Source: Lasiosphaeria ovina (taxonomy: Eukaryota; Ascomycota; Sordariomycetes; Sordariales; Lasiosphaeriaceae). Taken from it: a stretch of DNA of 64,000 nucleotides. The number at the start of each line of letters is the position of its first letter. The first letter of the stretch is position 1. The stretch lies in contig JAULSN010000010.1 of NCBI GenBank assembly GCA_033439765.1, forward strand, positions 310,001 through 374,000, in the 5' to 3' direction. The notes under the pieces are model-generated. The model made no database searches. It had not been told where the DNA came from and saw only the letters and a list, made by a program, of their open reading frames with translations. The position numbers were made by a program, and so were the translations under genes. Below, in pieces: positions 44,632 to 56,699 of this stretch.

Positions 44632-46190
44632 TGTGATGGAATGGACAAGTTGTTAGAAGATGATACTGCAGGGAATGGATATATCTAGGTGAGTGCACGA
44701 GATATACCGTGGTGTTTATCAAACTCAGGAACTTGGTGAGAGAAGAAGCCAGTTATAAACTTCCATTCTTGGCGCATTATATAAATTTTCTTCTCCTTTT
44801 TTCCAACAAAGTGAACTAGGACATGGTGGCCTCCACTCCCAATAACGGTATGAGCAGAATACGTTGGAACCCTGAAAAGCGGATCTATCTTCAAGTCCTG
44901 TTACATTCCGCTCCTCCGCAAACCGTCTAGACCTAGGTAGTCTGGGGAAACCAAAACTTCGACATCCTCCGATGACGACTCCATGAGTTCTAGCACCGGA
45001 GTACCAGCGCCTGACACTTATCACGGTAGCATCTTAGATCTTAGCTTGTAATTGTGACCAAGGAGGCAAGGACTATTTTCGGCCGAGATACCCATGTCCC
45101 TTGGCCCAGGGAAAACCAGCAACGGAGAGCAGGACACACGTGGCCCAAGTGGTAGCCTCATGTGCCTTGCGTTGCAGTGGCCGGAACAAAACTTGGCTGG
45201 CCAGGATGAAAATGCTGGAGTGACCGTGGCCCGGATTTCTTCACGCTGCTCGGTCTCCTTAACGAGAGTAGAGTTGCATTTTGACATTAGCCGCTCTTCG
45301 ACGCCCTGTGGAGATGATCCCGAAATGCATGAGCTGAGGTTGCATGAACCCCCTCAATACCGGCGGCTCCGCTTCCAATTTCGATTTTTGTTCCCCAGGC
45401 CCTGGTACCCGGTCCAGTGTTTTACTAACCTGCACCAGCGGGAACAGAATGTGGGGATATTTGGAGACGTGGACCTTTGTCCGGGGCAGCAAGTCGACTG
45501 TTGATTCCGGGTTTAGCCTGAATGCCACGGCACCTGGGACCGCTAGCATCGGCGCTTGCCACTAGCCTGCTGGATGGACCCAACGCCCGCCGATGGCTGT
45601 TTCGGGCACGGAATATTCTCCGATTCTCAAACTGGACTAGGCAACCCTTGATGGACCCTAGTTTGGAGAATTCCTTGTTTAGAATCATGAATGGAGTAAC
45701 AGCTACATGAGGCACAGAAATAGCTAGGGCCACGAAAAGACTCTAGGGCAATATCTTGCTTTCACTATGGAATATCATCGAGTTCTTTGACTTGATCTCT
45801 CGGCAAAGAGTCTGGCCAAGGCAACAAAATTCGATGCTACTCGTAAATGGCAGCTCTGAACACGAGGTTGGAGATCCTTTAATCAACCCGAAGGGATTTG
45901 ATGACATGCATGAATAGAATATGGTTTGTGGAGGGAGGATATGGAAGAAATGCCCGAAAGACTTTCATTCTGGACACGCCCCCTGACGTGCGTGTGTAGA
46001 GGATAAATAAAGTTCAAAGAGATAGAGACACACGCGTATCCTTGAAGACACAAAGGATAGTGTACAAAGCCAGAAAGAAACATTGAAAGAAAAACACATT
46101 CCCCACTCATCTTCTAGAAACGCTAGATATCACCAACATTCATCATAAATCAGTCAACAAATCTTCGCACCCTCTCACACCTCGCCATTC
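44632..46190. other. intergenic, no gene seen
   Basis: Promoter flank of the CE5 gene and 3' flank of the large synthetase gene. No supportable coding frame was found. Confidence 0.5.
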
Positions 46191-49100
46191 TCAAAAAACA
46201 ACCCTCTCCCCGTCAAAGACCTCAGCCGGCCAGCCCTGCATCGTGACACCAGCCTCGACCGTCTCGCCGCCCATGACCATTGTGTGCTCCAGCAGGCAAC
46301 TGTCCTTTTGCATAGTGGCACCAGAAAGCAGCCTGCTCCCCGTCCTCAGCACACACCGGTCACCGACCTCGAGCCGATTTAAATCAAACCTGCCGCGGGT
46401 GTTGATATGCCCAACTAAGCTCGCATCGTCCACCACGACTCTATCTCCGAGTGTGAGCAGATCAGGCTCGGTGAGCAACAAACTTGGCCGGCCGTTGGCA
46501 AACAGGGCACAGTCCTTGCCAATCTTTGCCCCGAGCGCCCGGAAGTAAAGCACCAGCCAATGCGTGCCCGTGAGCATACCCAACACACCGCAGCCGCGGA
46601 AACAGGACCGGCGGAGCGTCTCGATGGCTAGAAATGCCTGCCATCGCTGGCAGTACGGGTGCGTGTCCCAGCTGTAGCTGCCTGGCTGCCGGCGACCGAG
46701 GAGGGCCCATTTCGCGGCTATGACGAGGAGTAAAGCGAGGAGGGACTGCAGTGTGATGAGCGCGGCGTAGCAGGCTGTAAAGAGGCCGAAGAGGTGCAGC
46801 GGGTTGACGTCCGGTGGGGGATCGTTCCTGCTGGCTGTAGTGGGGGTATTGGATATGGAGAATGTGGACAGCTGGTACCACCGGTCGAAGAGCTGGACTG
46901 ACACAATGAAGGGGGCGTTCCAGTACACCGCTGTAAACACGCGGATGAAGCTTGAGTAGGCAAAGATGGAAAACTGTCCGAGCACGTGGTATGGCGCCTG
47001 TTTCAGGTAGAAGGCGCGGCCGAACGGGGTGGAAGTGTCGGCGATGTTCGCAGTCTTGTTGTCGTTGTTGGCGTCCGGCACAGGAGGCGACTTTGGCCGC
47101 AGCTCCGCTTGCGAGCCCTGGTCGTGGAGGACCTGCACCTGGATTGTTGCCTTCTCTAGGTCAACGCCGGTAGAGTTTACCGTGACTGGATTGGTTGCCG
47201 AGCTAGCAACCGATGGCGATTCTGTGCTTGCCAACGACGAGGGCATGGACAGGGCGCTGACAATCGATTCCTGCGTCTCGCTCCTCCCGTGCGGCCGCCT
47301 CCTCAATGGCTGACTGCCGGGGTTTGGCTGAACTGAAGCACTGGTAGTCGACAAACACAGCGCATCACCGCCTTTCGACCCGACAAACACGCCCTGGGCC
47401 GGATATGTCTTGCCACGACGAGTGAGGGCACCGGACCCCATGATCGTGTTCTTGCCGATGGTCACACCAGGGAGACAAGTAACGCGGTCGGCGATCATGG
47501 CGCGGTTGCGGATGGTGATGGTGTCGGAGCCTGCCGCGTCAGACGTGATCAGGTGGGCGCGCGAGCCAAACACGACGTCATCGCCCACGTCCAGCAAGTG
47601 GTAGTCGCCAACGCCCGGGCCGGTGCCGGGCCAGTACACGCGGCGGCCGATCTTTGCGCCCAGCAGCCGCATAACCACCGACGTCGACTCGTAGTGGTGT
47701 CCGAACAGCGCTGTCAGGTCGTGCAGCGCCGACACTGGGTACACGGCTTTCATCAGCGCCATGCGCCACCGCTCAACCTGCGACCGGCCTTCGGCGCGGC
47801 TCGGGCCAAGCTTGCCGAACGCAGCGTCGAGTGTCTCCTTAATGGCGAGAACGACAGCAATCAGGAAGAACGGCCCAAACAGACAGCCAAGCGCAAGCGC
47901 CAGAAAGTGGAATCCAGTGCGCTGACCGCCGGCGAACCAGTGCAGGATGCTGACGAGGGGCGCGTTGGAGCGTTCGGGCTCGCTGCGCACAAGGCCGAGC
48001 AGGCCAAGCAGCCAAGGAACGGAGCGGACGGCGCGCGTGAGGCCGAGCAGCGGCGCCGTGGCAACCACCGTCAACAACCAATGCGGCTTGGGGATGAAGT
48101 CCGAGGCCAGGTCACGGTTGGACTCGGAAGCGTCGGCCAGCTCCCAGCTCGACGAGTTGGCACCAATGCAGACGCCCGCCGGCACCGCCGTACCCGGCGC
48201 CACAACCGAAGCTACGCCTACGTACGCGCCGGCCCCGATCAAGATCCGCCCTAGGTACATGGCCGTGTTGCGCTCGCCGGCAAACGGCCGGCAGATGCAC
48301 TTGCCCAGGATTGCCCCGTCGCCCACCTCAACCAGGTCCCACTCTCCCAGCTGCGTGCCGTGTAGCTTGACGCCCTTGCCGATCTTGGCCCCGAGCAGCC
48401 GGTAGTAGCACACGCGCGTCATGTTGGAGCATCTGGAAGGCACAGTCAGCATTTTGCCCCTGTATCAAAACAAATTCACGAAGGGGATCTGCAAACGCAC
48501 CCAAACACACCCATCCCGCAAATATCGACAATCTTCTGCACGAACCACCAGCGCGTGTGGTACAGTCCCCACATGGGATACACGCCCTCGCGGTAGCGGC
48601 CGACGATGACCCACTTGGCGAGGATGCCGGCAAACGGCATGGTGGCGCGGATCACGAAGCGCGTGAACAGGATGCACCCCACGATGTTAAGCAGCCGGCC
48701 CGCCGTCGTGTCGCTCGTTGGCCAGTCCTTCGTGTAGGCCAGCGCTATGAGGAAGGTCGTCCACTGCGCGCCACGGCGCACTGGGTACAGCACCGCCAAC
48801 GGTGTGAGCTGCAGGACGAGCAGGAACAGGTTCGTCGAGCTGTGTGTCTTTTTCACTTGCGGCGGGGACCCGGCGTGCTTGTTGGCCGGCTCGTCGTCGC
48901 GTGTCCGGGATGTTGTTGACGAGCTTGAGGATGGCCGCTTAGCAAGCCGGGCCGTGTGCTGCAGCCGCTCGTCCAGGTGCGCGGCCAGGCTGGTAACGCT
49001 GCCGTCGCGGAAGACGAGATCGACCGGCGGGCTGACGCCGAACTCGGACCGCAATGCTGAGAGTAGCTTGCCCGCGCGGATCGAGTCGCCGCCGAGGGCG

Positions 49101-51512
49101 AAGAAGTTGACGTGCCGGGGGATGTCGGTCGGGGCACAGGAGAGGATGGAGGCGACGATGCGAGTAACTCGGCTTGTGGTCGTGGCGTCGTTCACTCGGT
49201 CTTTCGAGGGTTGTTCTTGTGCGCGTATTGACTCTCGCAGAAAGACGCTGTCAAGTTCGCCGCTGCTGTCGAGGGGGATAGGGTGCGGGAGAAACATGTA
49301 TTTGTGTGGTACAAGACAGCCGTCGACTAGTTTCGGGAGTTCTGCCACTAGATTTTCTTGAAACGCCTCGTCGAGCTCGGGAGCTCCTTGGGATATTGAA
49401 ATCCCGGCCACTGGCGCAATGTAGACTTCCAAAGTCCCTGTGGTTTGGTTCAGCACGACCCGTCGATGTATGGCTCGTGGCAACAGCGATGTTATAGCCT
49501 CGGAAATTTTGGCCCCGTCGATCACATAGCGCCTCGACGGGATGCTTGCTGTCATTTCTGTGTCTGCTGGGGGGCAGATGGCTTCCCAATGAAGGTTGCT
49601 GTATAGTGTGCTTTCTGTTATTTTCGGAAGACCGAGACGCCCACTTAACCTGATCCGTATAACCTTGTTGTTCCGTCGCGGGAGATCATCCATGTACACA
49701 ATCAGCGCGGGCCACTTTGCCTGCTGCAGAGACGATCTGAGGGCCTGCCGGAGCTGACGGATGTCAACGCGTCGTGTGTGTGGCGGTGTGACGAGGACAA
49801 CGCCGACAATTTCTTGGAGGATATCGTGTAGAACGGAGAAGGCAAGGGCTTGGGCTACTCGGCCGAAGATTGGCGAGCTGCTGTTCTGTGCGGCGGAGAT
49901 GATGGCGTTCTCGACTTCGAAGGGGGAAATGATCTCACCGCCGCGGTTGATGACCTCCTTGCTGCGACCGGTGATGAAGAGGTAGCCATCCTTTGACATG
50001 TGTCCGAGATCTCCCGTGTCGAACCACCCGTCTTGGGTGAAGGCGCTCCTGTCTACCTCGCCACTTGGCAAAAGATAGCCAGGGAAGACTGGCTCGCCTC
50101 TGACGCAGATCCTGCCAATGATTCCTCTCGGTAAAGGCCGGCCATCGCTGTCGAGTATCTTCAGCTCGGGGCCTACCGTGAGGCCTGACGTTCCTGGCCG
50201 GTCGAGCTCGTAGTCGATCGGAGGAGAGGAGATGGGCATGCACCTGTTGGCTAGATCAGTATTTGTGAGAGAAAAATCAAACTTACCAGAAACTCACTCT
50301 GTCATGCCGTAGCTAGGCAAAACCGTGCACTCAAAGGTGCGCTGGAGCTTGTTGGCCAGCGCCGGGAGCAGGCCTCCTGCAGCATTGCAGGCGAGGCGGA
50401 TTCTGCTCTTGGCGAGTGCTGCCCGTCGTGTTTCCATCTGGGCGAGGAGCATCTGGTGCATCGAAGGCGACGCGTAGTACCAGGTGGGGTTCGATTTTTT
50501 CACCACGTCCCAAAACAGGTTAGGGTCAAAGGCTGGGCAGCAGATGACAGAGCCCCCTGAGAGGATGGGCGAGAAGATGTTCCTCACTAAACCCCCACTA
50601 AAATACAGCACTCGTCAGTTTTCTCCCTTGATTATCAGCATACAGGCTGTTTTCGGGCACAACTTACATGTGGTACAGCGGCATCATATTCAAACACACA
50701 TCGTCCTCGGCCAGCGCCCACGACTCGATGACAAACGCCACTCCCGAGAAGATGTTGTGCACCGTGATGGGAACCAATTTCTTCGTCCCTGAAGTGCCGC
50801 TGGTGAAGAGAACGATGGCGATATCGTCGGCCTTGTTCGGCTTGAAACGTTCCTTGCTTGGAAGCAACAACGTCCCGTCGAGAAGTCTTATCCCGACTTG
50901 ACAGCTCCTCTGTTTGTCGTCGTCGCCTTCGCGGCCACTACTGACCAAAAAGACAGGCAGCGCTCCGATTCTTGTCCTCCTATTCGATGAGGATCCTAGG
51001 CCGAGACGATCGGCATCCTCTTTCGTCGTTAGAATGCACGACGCTCCCGACAGTCGTACGTCGGCCTCGAACTGCTCCGTGCACACAGCTGGGTTCACAG
51101 GCGCCGCAATAAACCTGTTCGCCACGGCTAGGCACACAGCAGCAAGAATTGGACCGCTGGGGATTGCTATACAGACGATAGGTTTTCGCCTACTTTTGCT
51201 TTGAGTATCAGCAATTGGAAGGTCGAAGTCGGCTGCAAACTTCCGCAGGTCCCTGTGGCTAATGGATCCCCGGCTGTCATCTGGGAATCTCAGCGCCGGC
51301 TTGTCGGCTGGCTCGATGAGAGACGCGATGCTGTCGTACGAGCATTTGACTTGCTCAAGAGTGTGTCCGTCCAGCGACTCTCCTCTGCGCGCGGCTTCGA
51401 CGACGAATTTCGCATAGTTCTGAAGGAGGTCGCGAGGTGGCCATAGAGACCGACACGTGGATGGTCTGGGGCTTGTCTCGGCCGACTCCGGTAGAAGCGC
51501 TTCCCCGACCAT
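46191..51512 (-). CDS. NRPS-like A-T-membrane-hexapeptide synthetase, epsilon-poly-lysine-synthetase (Pls) architecture
   Basis: A four-exon gene: 50668-51512, 50298-50597, 48501-50243 and 46191-48432; all introns are short and in phase, giving 1709 aa. The adenylation domain has LFTSGTSGTKKLVPIT (about residue 235), NMMPLYHIGG, LPSYGMTECMPISSPP, GWFDTGDLGHMSKDGYLFIT GRSKEVINRGG and the late Lys motif RRNNKVIRIRLSG. The carrier domain follows (NFFALGGDSIRAGKLL, phosphopantetheine Ser about 768). The C-terminal 850 residues have about six membrane segments arranged in pairs, separated by three left-handed beta-helix (hexapeptide acyltransferase) modules, each opening with the same phrase: LLGAKIGKGVKLHG, LLGAKIGRRVYWPG and ALGAKIGKDCALF. 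No condensation or thioesterase domain is present. This is the layout of Pls, a membrane enzyme that polymerises an amino acid. The monomer cannot be read with confidence. The start MVGEALLPES is preferred; the frame is open upstream but not protein-like. Confidence 0.92.
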
Positions 51513-53835
51513 TGTGCCACCGACGCGGCAAAGTACCGGATACTGTTGAAGAAGAGCAAAGGAGAGCCTTGGAGAGGACACCAATTCATGCCGGAGCAGA
51601 ACGCGCCGGGACGCCACCCAACATGGATGCAAGAGCTCAAAACGGCGCAGGTGCACAATATTTAACTGAACGGGAAAGAGAACGGAAGGTAAAAGGATAT
51701 GCGTCACGACTTGGCGGAGGGTCTTCAACCTTTCTTGTGGCTGCTGCTGACGGGACGGGTGTGATCTGTCACAACCAGAGTTTGCGAAAACTCTAGATCT
51801 ACCTCGGCGGACAACCCAGAGTCTAGATTCCCGGTATACTTTATGCACCGAACTTAGCAAGTCAGGGCGGTGACGGTGATGCGCAACTTAAACCTTAATA
51901 CACCAGCCATCGGCGTCGAGGGAATGGATCTCGAGTCGACGTTGAAACGGCCGAAAGCGGTTTACCTCCACACGGCCTTCCCTGTTGTCACCGGCCGAAT
52001 GGGGCCACTGGCACTTCACTGGAATTACCCTAACCGCGAGCAGGACCGGTTTTCGCGGTGCGACGGGCACGCATCGCGGTGTCCATTCCAGTTTGGCGCG
52101 CCTGCGAGACATTACCATTCCACGTAAATCCGGCCCACCCCGGCCTTCCGGCCGACATTCTGGCCCTGCCAAGCGTCACAAGCACATAAACCGGGCTCTG
52201 CAGCCAAACTCAAGTTTTTCGTCAGGCCTGGGCTCCGCAATTCCGCTTCGTTCTGGAAAATGTCAAACGCCACCGACCCACAACAGTCCCACCAGACAGG
52301 ATCGATACAGCTCACCCTGGTCCCGGTAAGCAAAATGACAGCTGTCCCTCTTTGCCGGTTGCTAGACGTCATAGGGGGATCGTTACTAGGCCAGTCTCAC
52401 CCACTTGACGGGGGGAACGGGCGAAATGGTTCGCATTGCTCACAGATGAACCCGCTTCAGCTGTCAACTAGACTTGACTAATTTCGTTGTCCAACCCGAG
52501 ATAGTGAGGCGTCAAGATTTTGAGCAGCATGCTTGGCAGGACGTTGCGCAAACCCGCAGAAATGCCCTGTCCCTGCCAAGCTCCTGGTCTCGGCCACATG
52601 AAAACAATTCACTGCGAGATAATGGACATGAAGGTTCCATTTAAACGTCAATAATAGCATTTAGCAACTAGTGACACAGAATCATGTTTTTTCCAACACT
52701 GTACCAAAGCGTGCGAAATCGGAGACGGTGAGGCAGATAAATGCCGTAGGTTAGGGTTGTGGAAAGAAATGGAGTCAGGGGCGGAAAAGGGGGTAAATAG
52801 CAACAAAGAGACAGCGACAATAAAGAACTCTATGATCTTGCATAAACAAGGCCGTGAAACATATAAGTCAACTTGCCTATGCCCGCCCTGAAATATCTTC
52901 TTCAGCAAGCATAACTGTGTGATTTGTTCCTCTGTCTGCAGGGCAAAAGGTTCCCAAAATCCCATCCCTTTTCTGAGGTGGAGGCCATGACATTTTTGCT
53001 GGCTCGAGACATTTCCGATCCCGTCCAAATTGAGAGCCTCTTAATGGCACGCCAGTCCATACCTCTCGAGCTCATAACACGATCTGAAACTCCGAATCCC
53101 AAACTAGGAGATTGATCCCTACAAAACTTGACGACTGCATGCAAGTGCTCGCGGCCGCGTGGGTGGCGCCGAAGAACCTCTTGCGCTAGGCATCCCTTGC
53201 CAAAGCCTCCTGTATTACAGATTTTCAATGCGCCAAATGCGAGGCTAACGAGGCATTTTGATTGGCTGGTTCTGCGCAAGACGTCACCGCGTTCCATTGC
53301 GCTGATGACAGATTGTACTGATACATGCGAATGATTTTTTGACTCATAGTCCATGTAAAAATACATTCCCTGGCGTCTATGTTTCTTAAAAAGTGTTGGA
53401 ATATATCATTGCTCCCTAGCATATCTGGAGACAGGTCGAATAGCATACACTGGAACCACCAGCACCACCAGATACACATCACTTGCACCCAGACTGTTAG
53501 ATAGAATTTCGTCGGGTGACGGCAACGTAGTACCGACCCCCTCCACTTCGACTCTCCGCTGCCTCGAGAATCTGGACACCATGCCGGTGGCACTCAGATC
53601 AACACAGCCTCCACCCCTCCCAACCGGCTGCGGGTTTTCAGCCCAAGTCGGGAACCGACTCGCCCACGATGATATATTCAATTTCACGGACGTTGCCACT
53701 AAGACCAAATCCCCGTGCTTCTACCAGCGTGCCCCTCGTCAGAGCCGACCAGAGCGTCTAGAAGGCCATGTCCCTTCGACAGTTCACTAGGTCTAGAGCC
53801 ACTCCAGTTGCCTAAGCAACGACCTCGTCCACAAG
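51513..53835. other. 2.3-kb intergenic, no gene seen
   Basis: Begins with the promoter and leader of the synthetase gene. The remainder has only short frames without resemblance to known proteins. Confidence 0.5.
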
Positions 53836-53872
53836 TCGTTCAAGCCAGATGTGGTACTCGTCGATGAAGCTG
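53836..53872 (+). repeat. inverted repeat arm 1 (helicase-like fragment)
   Basis: Starts TCGTTCAAGCCAGATGTGGT and matches the minus strand of 56273-56309 with one difference. The two arms are about 2.4 kb apart. Confidence 0.75.
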
Positions 53873-53945
53873 GACGGCTCCGACAGCGAGCCCTGCTCAT
53901 CACTCACCCAGGGCCGGTGGCTCCGGAAACGAAATCATATTTGTA
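53836..53945 (+). pseudogene. helicase-like Walker B fragment (FKPDVVLVDEAGRL)
   Basis: A short frame reads HKSFKPDVVLVDEAGRLRQR, which resembles motif II of Upf1/AAA_12-type helicases common in fungal genomes. Nothing else of such an enzyme can be assembled around it. A near-identical 37-bp copy lies in inverted orientation at 56273-56309. Gene debris is the likely explanation. Confidence 0.4.
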
Positions 53946-54539
53946 GCGGGACGGCGCTCGTTCGACCGGGAGAGGAACGATACAAAAGAAAAAAAGACAA
54001 AACATCTCTTCTCCCACTTCTTCAAGTAGAGTAATCGTGATTATGATAGATTGTACGAAACATACCTTCATCGTCATAGAACCCTTAGGGTGTAATGGCA
54101 AATAAAAACGTCAATCAGGCATCACAATCATCATTATTGCGATGGAATCGGCCGCTTGTCGCGCAGCAGGCGAGCTCCTAGACACTCGTCGAGATCATCG
54201 CCACCGACCCCCTCAACGACCTGCTCGTGGTCATTGGACACGTCGAGTTCCTCGTCTGCTCGCGCACCCTCGAACCCGCGTGAGACGACCTCGATCTATA
54301 CGCACCCGATGACGCCCAACGTCCTAAGTGATTCGACCTCGGGCCTCTGTGCCCACCGCCGCGACGCCCTCGAGACGGTCCTCCGCGCCGCCACATCCCC
54401 AACGTTTACAACCAACTTGACTCTCTCCAACCCCTACTCAACGTATGACCTTGGCCGCCACACTACGCATGCTCTTCATATGCCGCTTCGTCCGCTGCCG
54501 CGAGGCCTATGAGGCTCCGCACTATGGCTATCTGTAAAG

Positions 54540-55900
54540 GTGCACACCATCGAACAGCCACCCCATCCTCACAGTTGCTAATTTCACGCCTTTAGCATCA
54601 CTGGTCCTGAAGTCCACGTTACACATAGCACAGTAGTAATACAACAAGCCACTTTACCATCATGATAAATAAATCTAGCTTGTGGAACTAGTTATACGAA
54701 TGAGTCAATGGCTAGATGGTAGACAAGTAGCTTAATCCCTTTCTTTTGTTTCCTTCTAAATAGTACATAGCTACGACCAAGAGATGCATGCTATCCGGTA
54801 CCAATCTGCGGAATCCAGTTTTATCGTCCTCCAAGCTGGCCTCCGGTCATGGCAGCAGTTTGGTTGCCTGCCTTTGTATTCGAGTGTCGATCAGATATAT
54901 TCAGGTCGCGGTTCAGGGTGATGACTCTGCAGATGTATCGTTGGCTCCAAAGCCTTGCTCTGAATTGAATATCGTGCGCACATGTCTGCTTGGGTCCCTC
55001 CGCCGTGCGATCCGAGATGCCCTGTTCGAGGTGCTGCAGGCTTTCTCACGGGTTCTCAGTAGTTCCGCTTACTTGGCCAGCTTGGGGCCGCCTGACCTCC
55101 CATACACGTCGCTAGACTTATTTCTTCTTTCCCAACGGAATCATCATGGTTTTCGAAATGCTCGTGCAATGCCGGGGTGCTTGCGAAGGGGCGCCAGAAG
55201 TGGCTGAGACAATTGCGAAAGTTGACGAGAGCGTCCTTTCTTGCCCCTATTATGTCCAGAAAATATCCCTCTCACAACTCTCTTTCCAGGGCTTCGGATC
55301 GCCCCAAAGCCCTCATTCTGGCGTTCCTTCTTCGTGGTCCCTCTGCTTGTTTTGGTGTTTGTAGAAGACGGAGCTTCGACCTCTCCTCTGGTCTGCCTGA
55401 TTCCTAGTCCAGATATTCCATGAAAATGTTTCTAGAGGCTCAGCATTGCCAGACTTGGCGCAAGATTGCAGGCGCATCTCGAATGGATCGCGTAGCTCGT
55501 ACAGGCGCTTCGCGTCTTTCGAGTCTTTGGTGATCTTTTCTTCTCTACTGGACTCCCCTCCGGCGTTGTCGAGTACAAGGTTCATGAGCGCCCCGTATCT
55601 TTTGAGCGTGCCGATGACTAATATGCAAAAAGCAGGATGTGTTAGCCGGTGCTACGCGCCAAACTTGAGGAGAGTCGCGGGATTTTCTATGGAGACTTGC
55701 CATCCTGCACGTCATTGGACCTGGCCGTGATGCGCTGGTCCATGTGTTTCTGGGGGTTGAGGATGTTCTCCTTCTTGGGGCGCTCTCTCTAGGTGCTACC
55801 CCCGGATCTGGGCGAGTGAAAAGCAGGGAGCACCGGCAGCCGCAGCTCGATGACTTCAATGTCAACGAGTGCAGCATAACAACCGAGAATCTCACGGAAG
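54540..55900. other. gene-poor stretch, no intact gene
   Basis: Many short frames are present on both strands. Minus-strand pieces such as LVLDNAGGESSREEKITKDS near 55540 look protein-like but cannot be joined. Confidence 0.35.
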
Positions 55901-55908
55901 GTCCGTGC

Positions 55909-56124
55909 CAAGAACTTGGGACGTGACCATTCCCCAAATTCGAGGTTTAAGGAATCGATCCGCGCGAAGCTTTTTCACCTCGGCCTTAAGGTCCGCCCTC
56001 TGATCAGCAGAGATGGCCTTCTAGACGCCCTCGTCGGCTCGGGCCAAGGTGGCGAGTTCCGGTCAAGAACTTTGGACGCGATTCTTCCCCGAATTCCAGA
56101 TCCAAAGAATCGATCCGCACCAAG
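55909..56124 (+). repeat. direct repeat pair of about 61 bp
   Basis: 55909-55969 and 56064-56124 both run from CAAGAACTT through CCCC(A/G)AATTC to GAATCGATCCGC and end in AAG, at roughly three-quarters identity by eye. On the minus strand each encodes a version of RIDSL(D/N)LEFGE(E/W)SRPKFL, so this may be an internal repeat of a decayed protein gene. Confidence 0.6.
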
Positions 56125-56258
56125 AACTCATCAGGGGCAGATATATCGTCCCCAAGGACATCACGGATCGAGTTCAGAAAGCCGGACAATGGGCCATCAA
56201 AGTCTTCTAAATCCGATAGAAAGTATGAGTCAGGGTCGTCGGTGGAGGAGCCAAACAA
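56004..56258 (-). CDS. short acidic hypothetical frame, possibly part of a decayed gene
   Basis: A frame of 84 aa beginning MFGSSTDDPDSYFLSDLEDF, rich in Asp, Glu and Leu, with RIDSLDLEFGEESRPKFL near its end. A diverged second copy of that phrase follows about 155 bp further on (FARIDSLNLEFGEWSRPKFL), after which YAALVDIEVIELRLPVLPAF can be read. This suggests an unrecognised minus-strand gene now broken by stops. No family assignment is possible. Confidence 0.25.
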   Translation of the reverse strand: MFGSSTDDPDSYFLSDLEDFDGPLSGFLNSIRDVLGDDISAPDEFLVRIDSLDLEFGEESRPKFLTGTRHLGPSRRGRLEGHLC

Positions 56259-56272
56259 TTTTGCTAACTTTC

Positions 56273-56309
56273 AGCTTCATCGACGAGTACCACATCCGGC
56301 TTGAACGAT
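56273..56309 (-). repeat. inverted repeat arm 2 (helicase-like fragment)
   Basis: On the minus strand it reads SFKPDVVLVDEA, the same as the plus-strand copy at 53836-53872. Beyond the match the two flanks diverge. Confidence 0.75.
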
Positions 56310-56699
56310 TCTAGCCCCAGGCCCCCAGATCCCACCACCAATGCTGGCCCTGGGGGTAGTTTTCTGCAGCCGCGTTGATGACGATTCCATTGGTGCCAGC
56401 ATTGGGGCGGGACCGGGAGGCACCGGGACCAGAGAGCCACCGAGGTTGGTGCTGGCGCCACCAGAACTGATAACAACCAACCTAGAGCAAGTCCTTATTA
56501 GCATTTTCACCTGGACTCGGCAGGGGCGGGAACGAGTCATCGGGGCATGGGGAAACCCAGGTCAAAATATGAAGTGAAGCAAAGAAACAATAACCTTGGA
56601 GAGGGGCACGTACAAAGGTCGTGAGGCTTCCGCTTACCAGGAGGGTACTGGCCATCTGAAACTTGAAGACACGCCTAGGCCAGTTGGCCGTCATTGGCA

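Noticed and set aside
54140..54540. Possible BTB/POZ relic (phrase DPLNDLLVVIGHVEFLVCSRT on the plus strand)
   Set aside because: The phrase is suggestive of the BTB strand-helix start, but the next 100 codons hold several stops and no second BTB motif, so a family call is not supportable.
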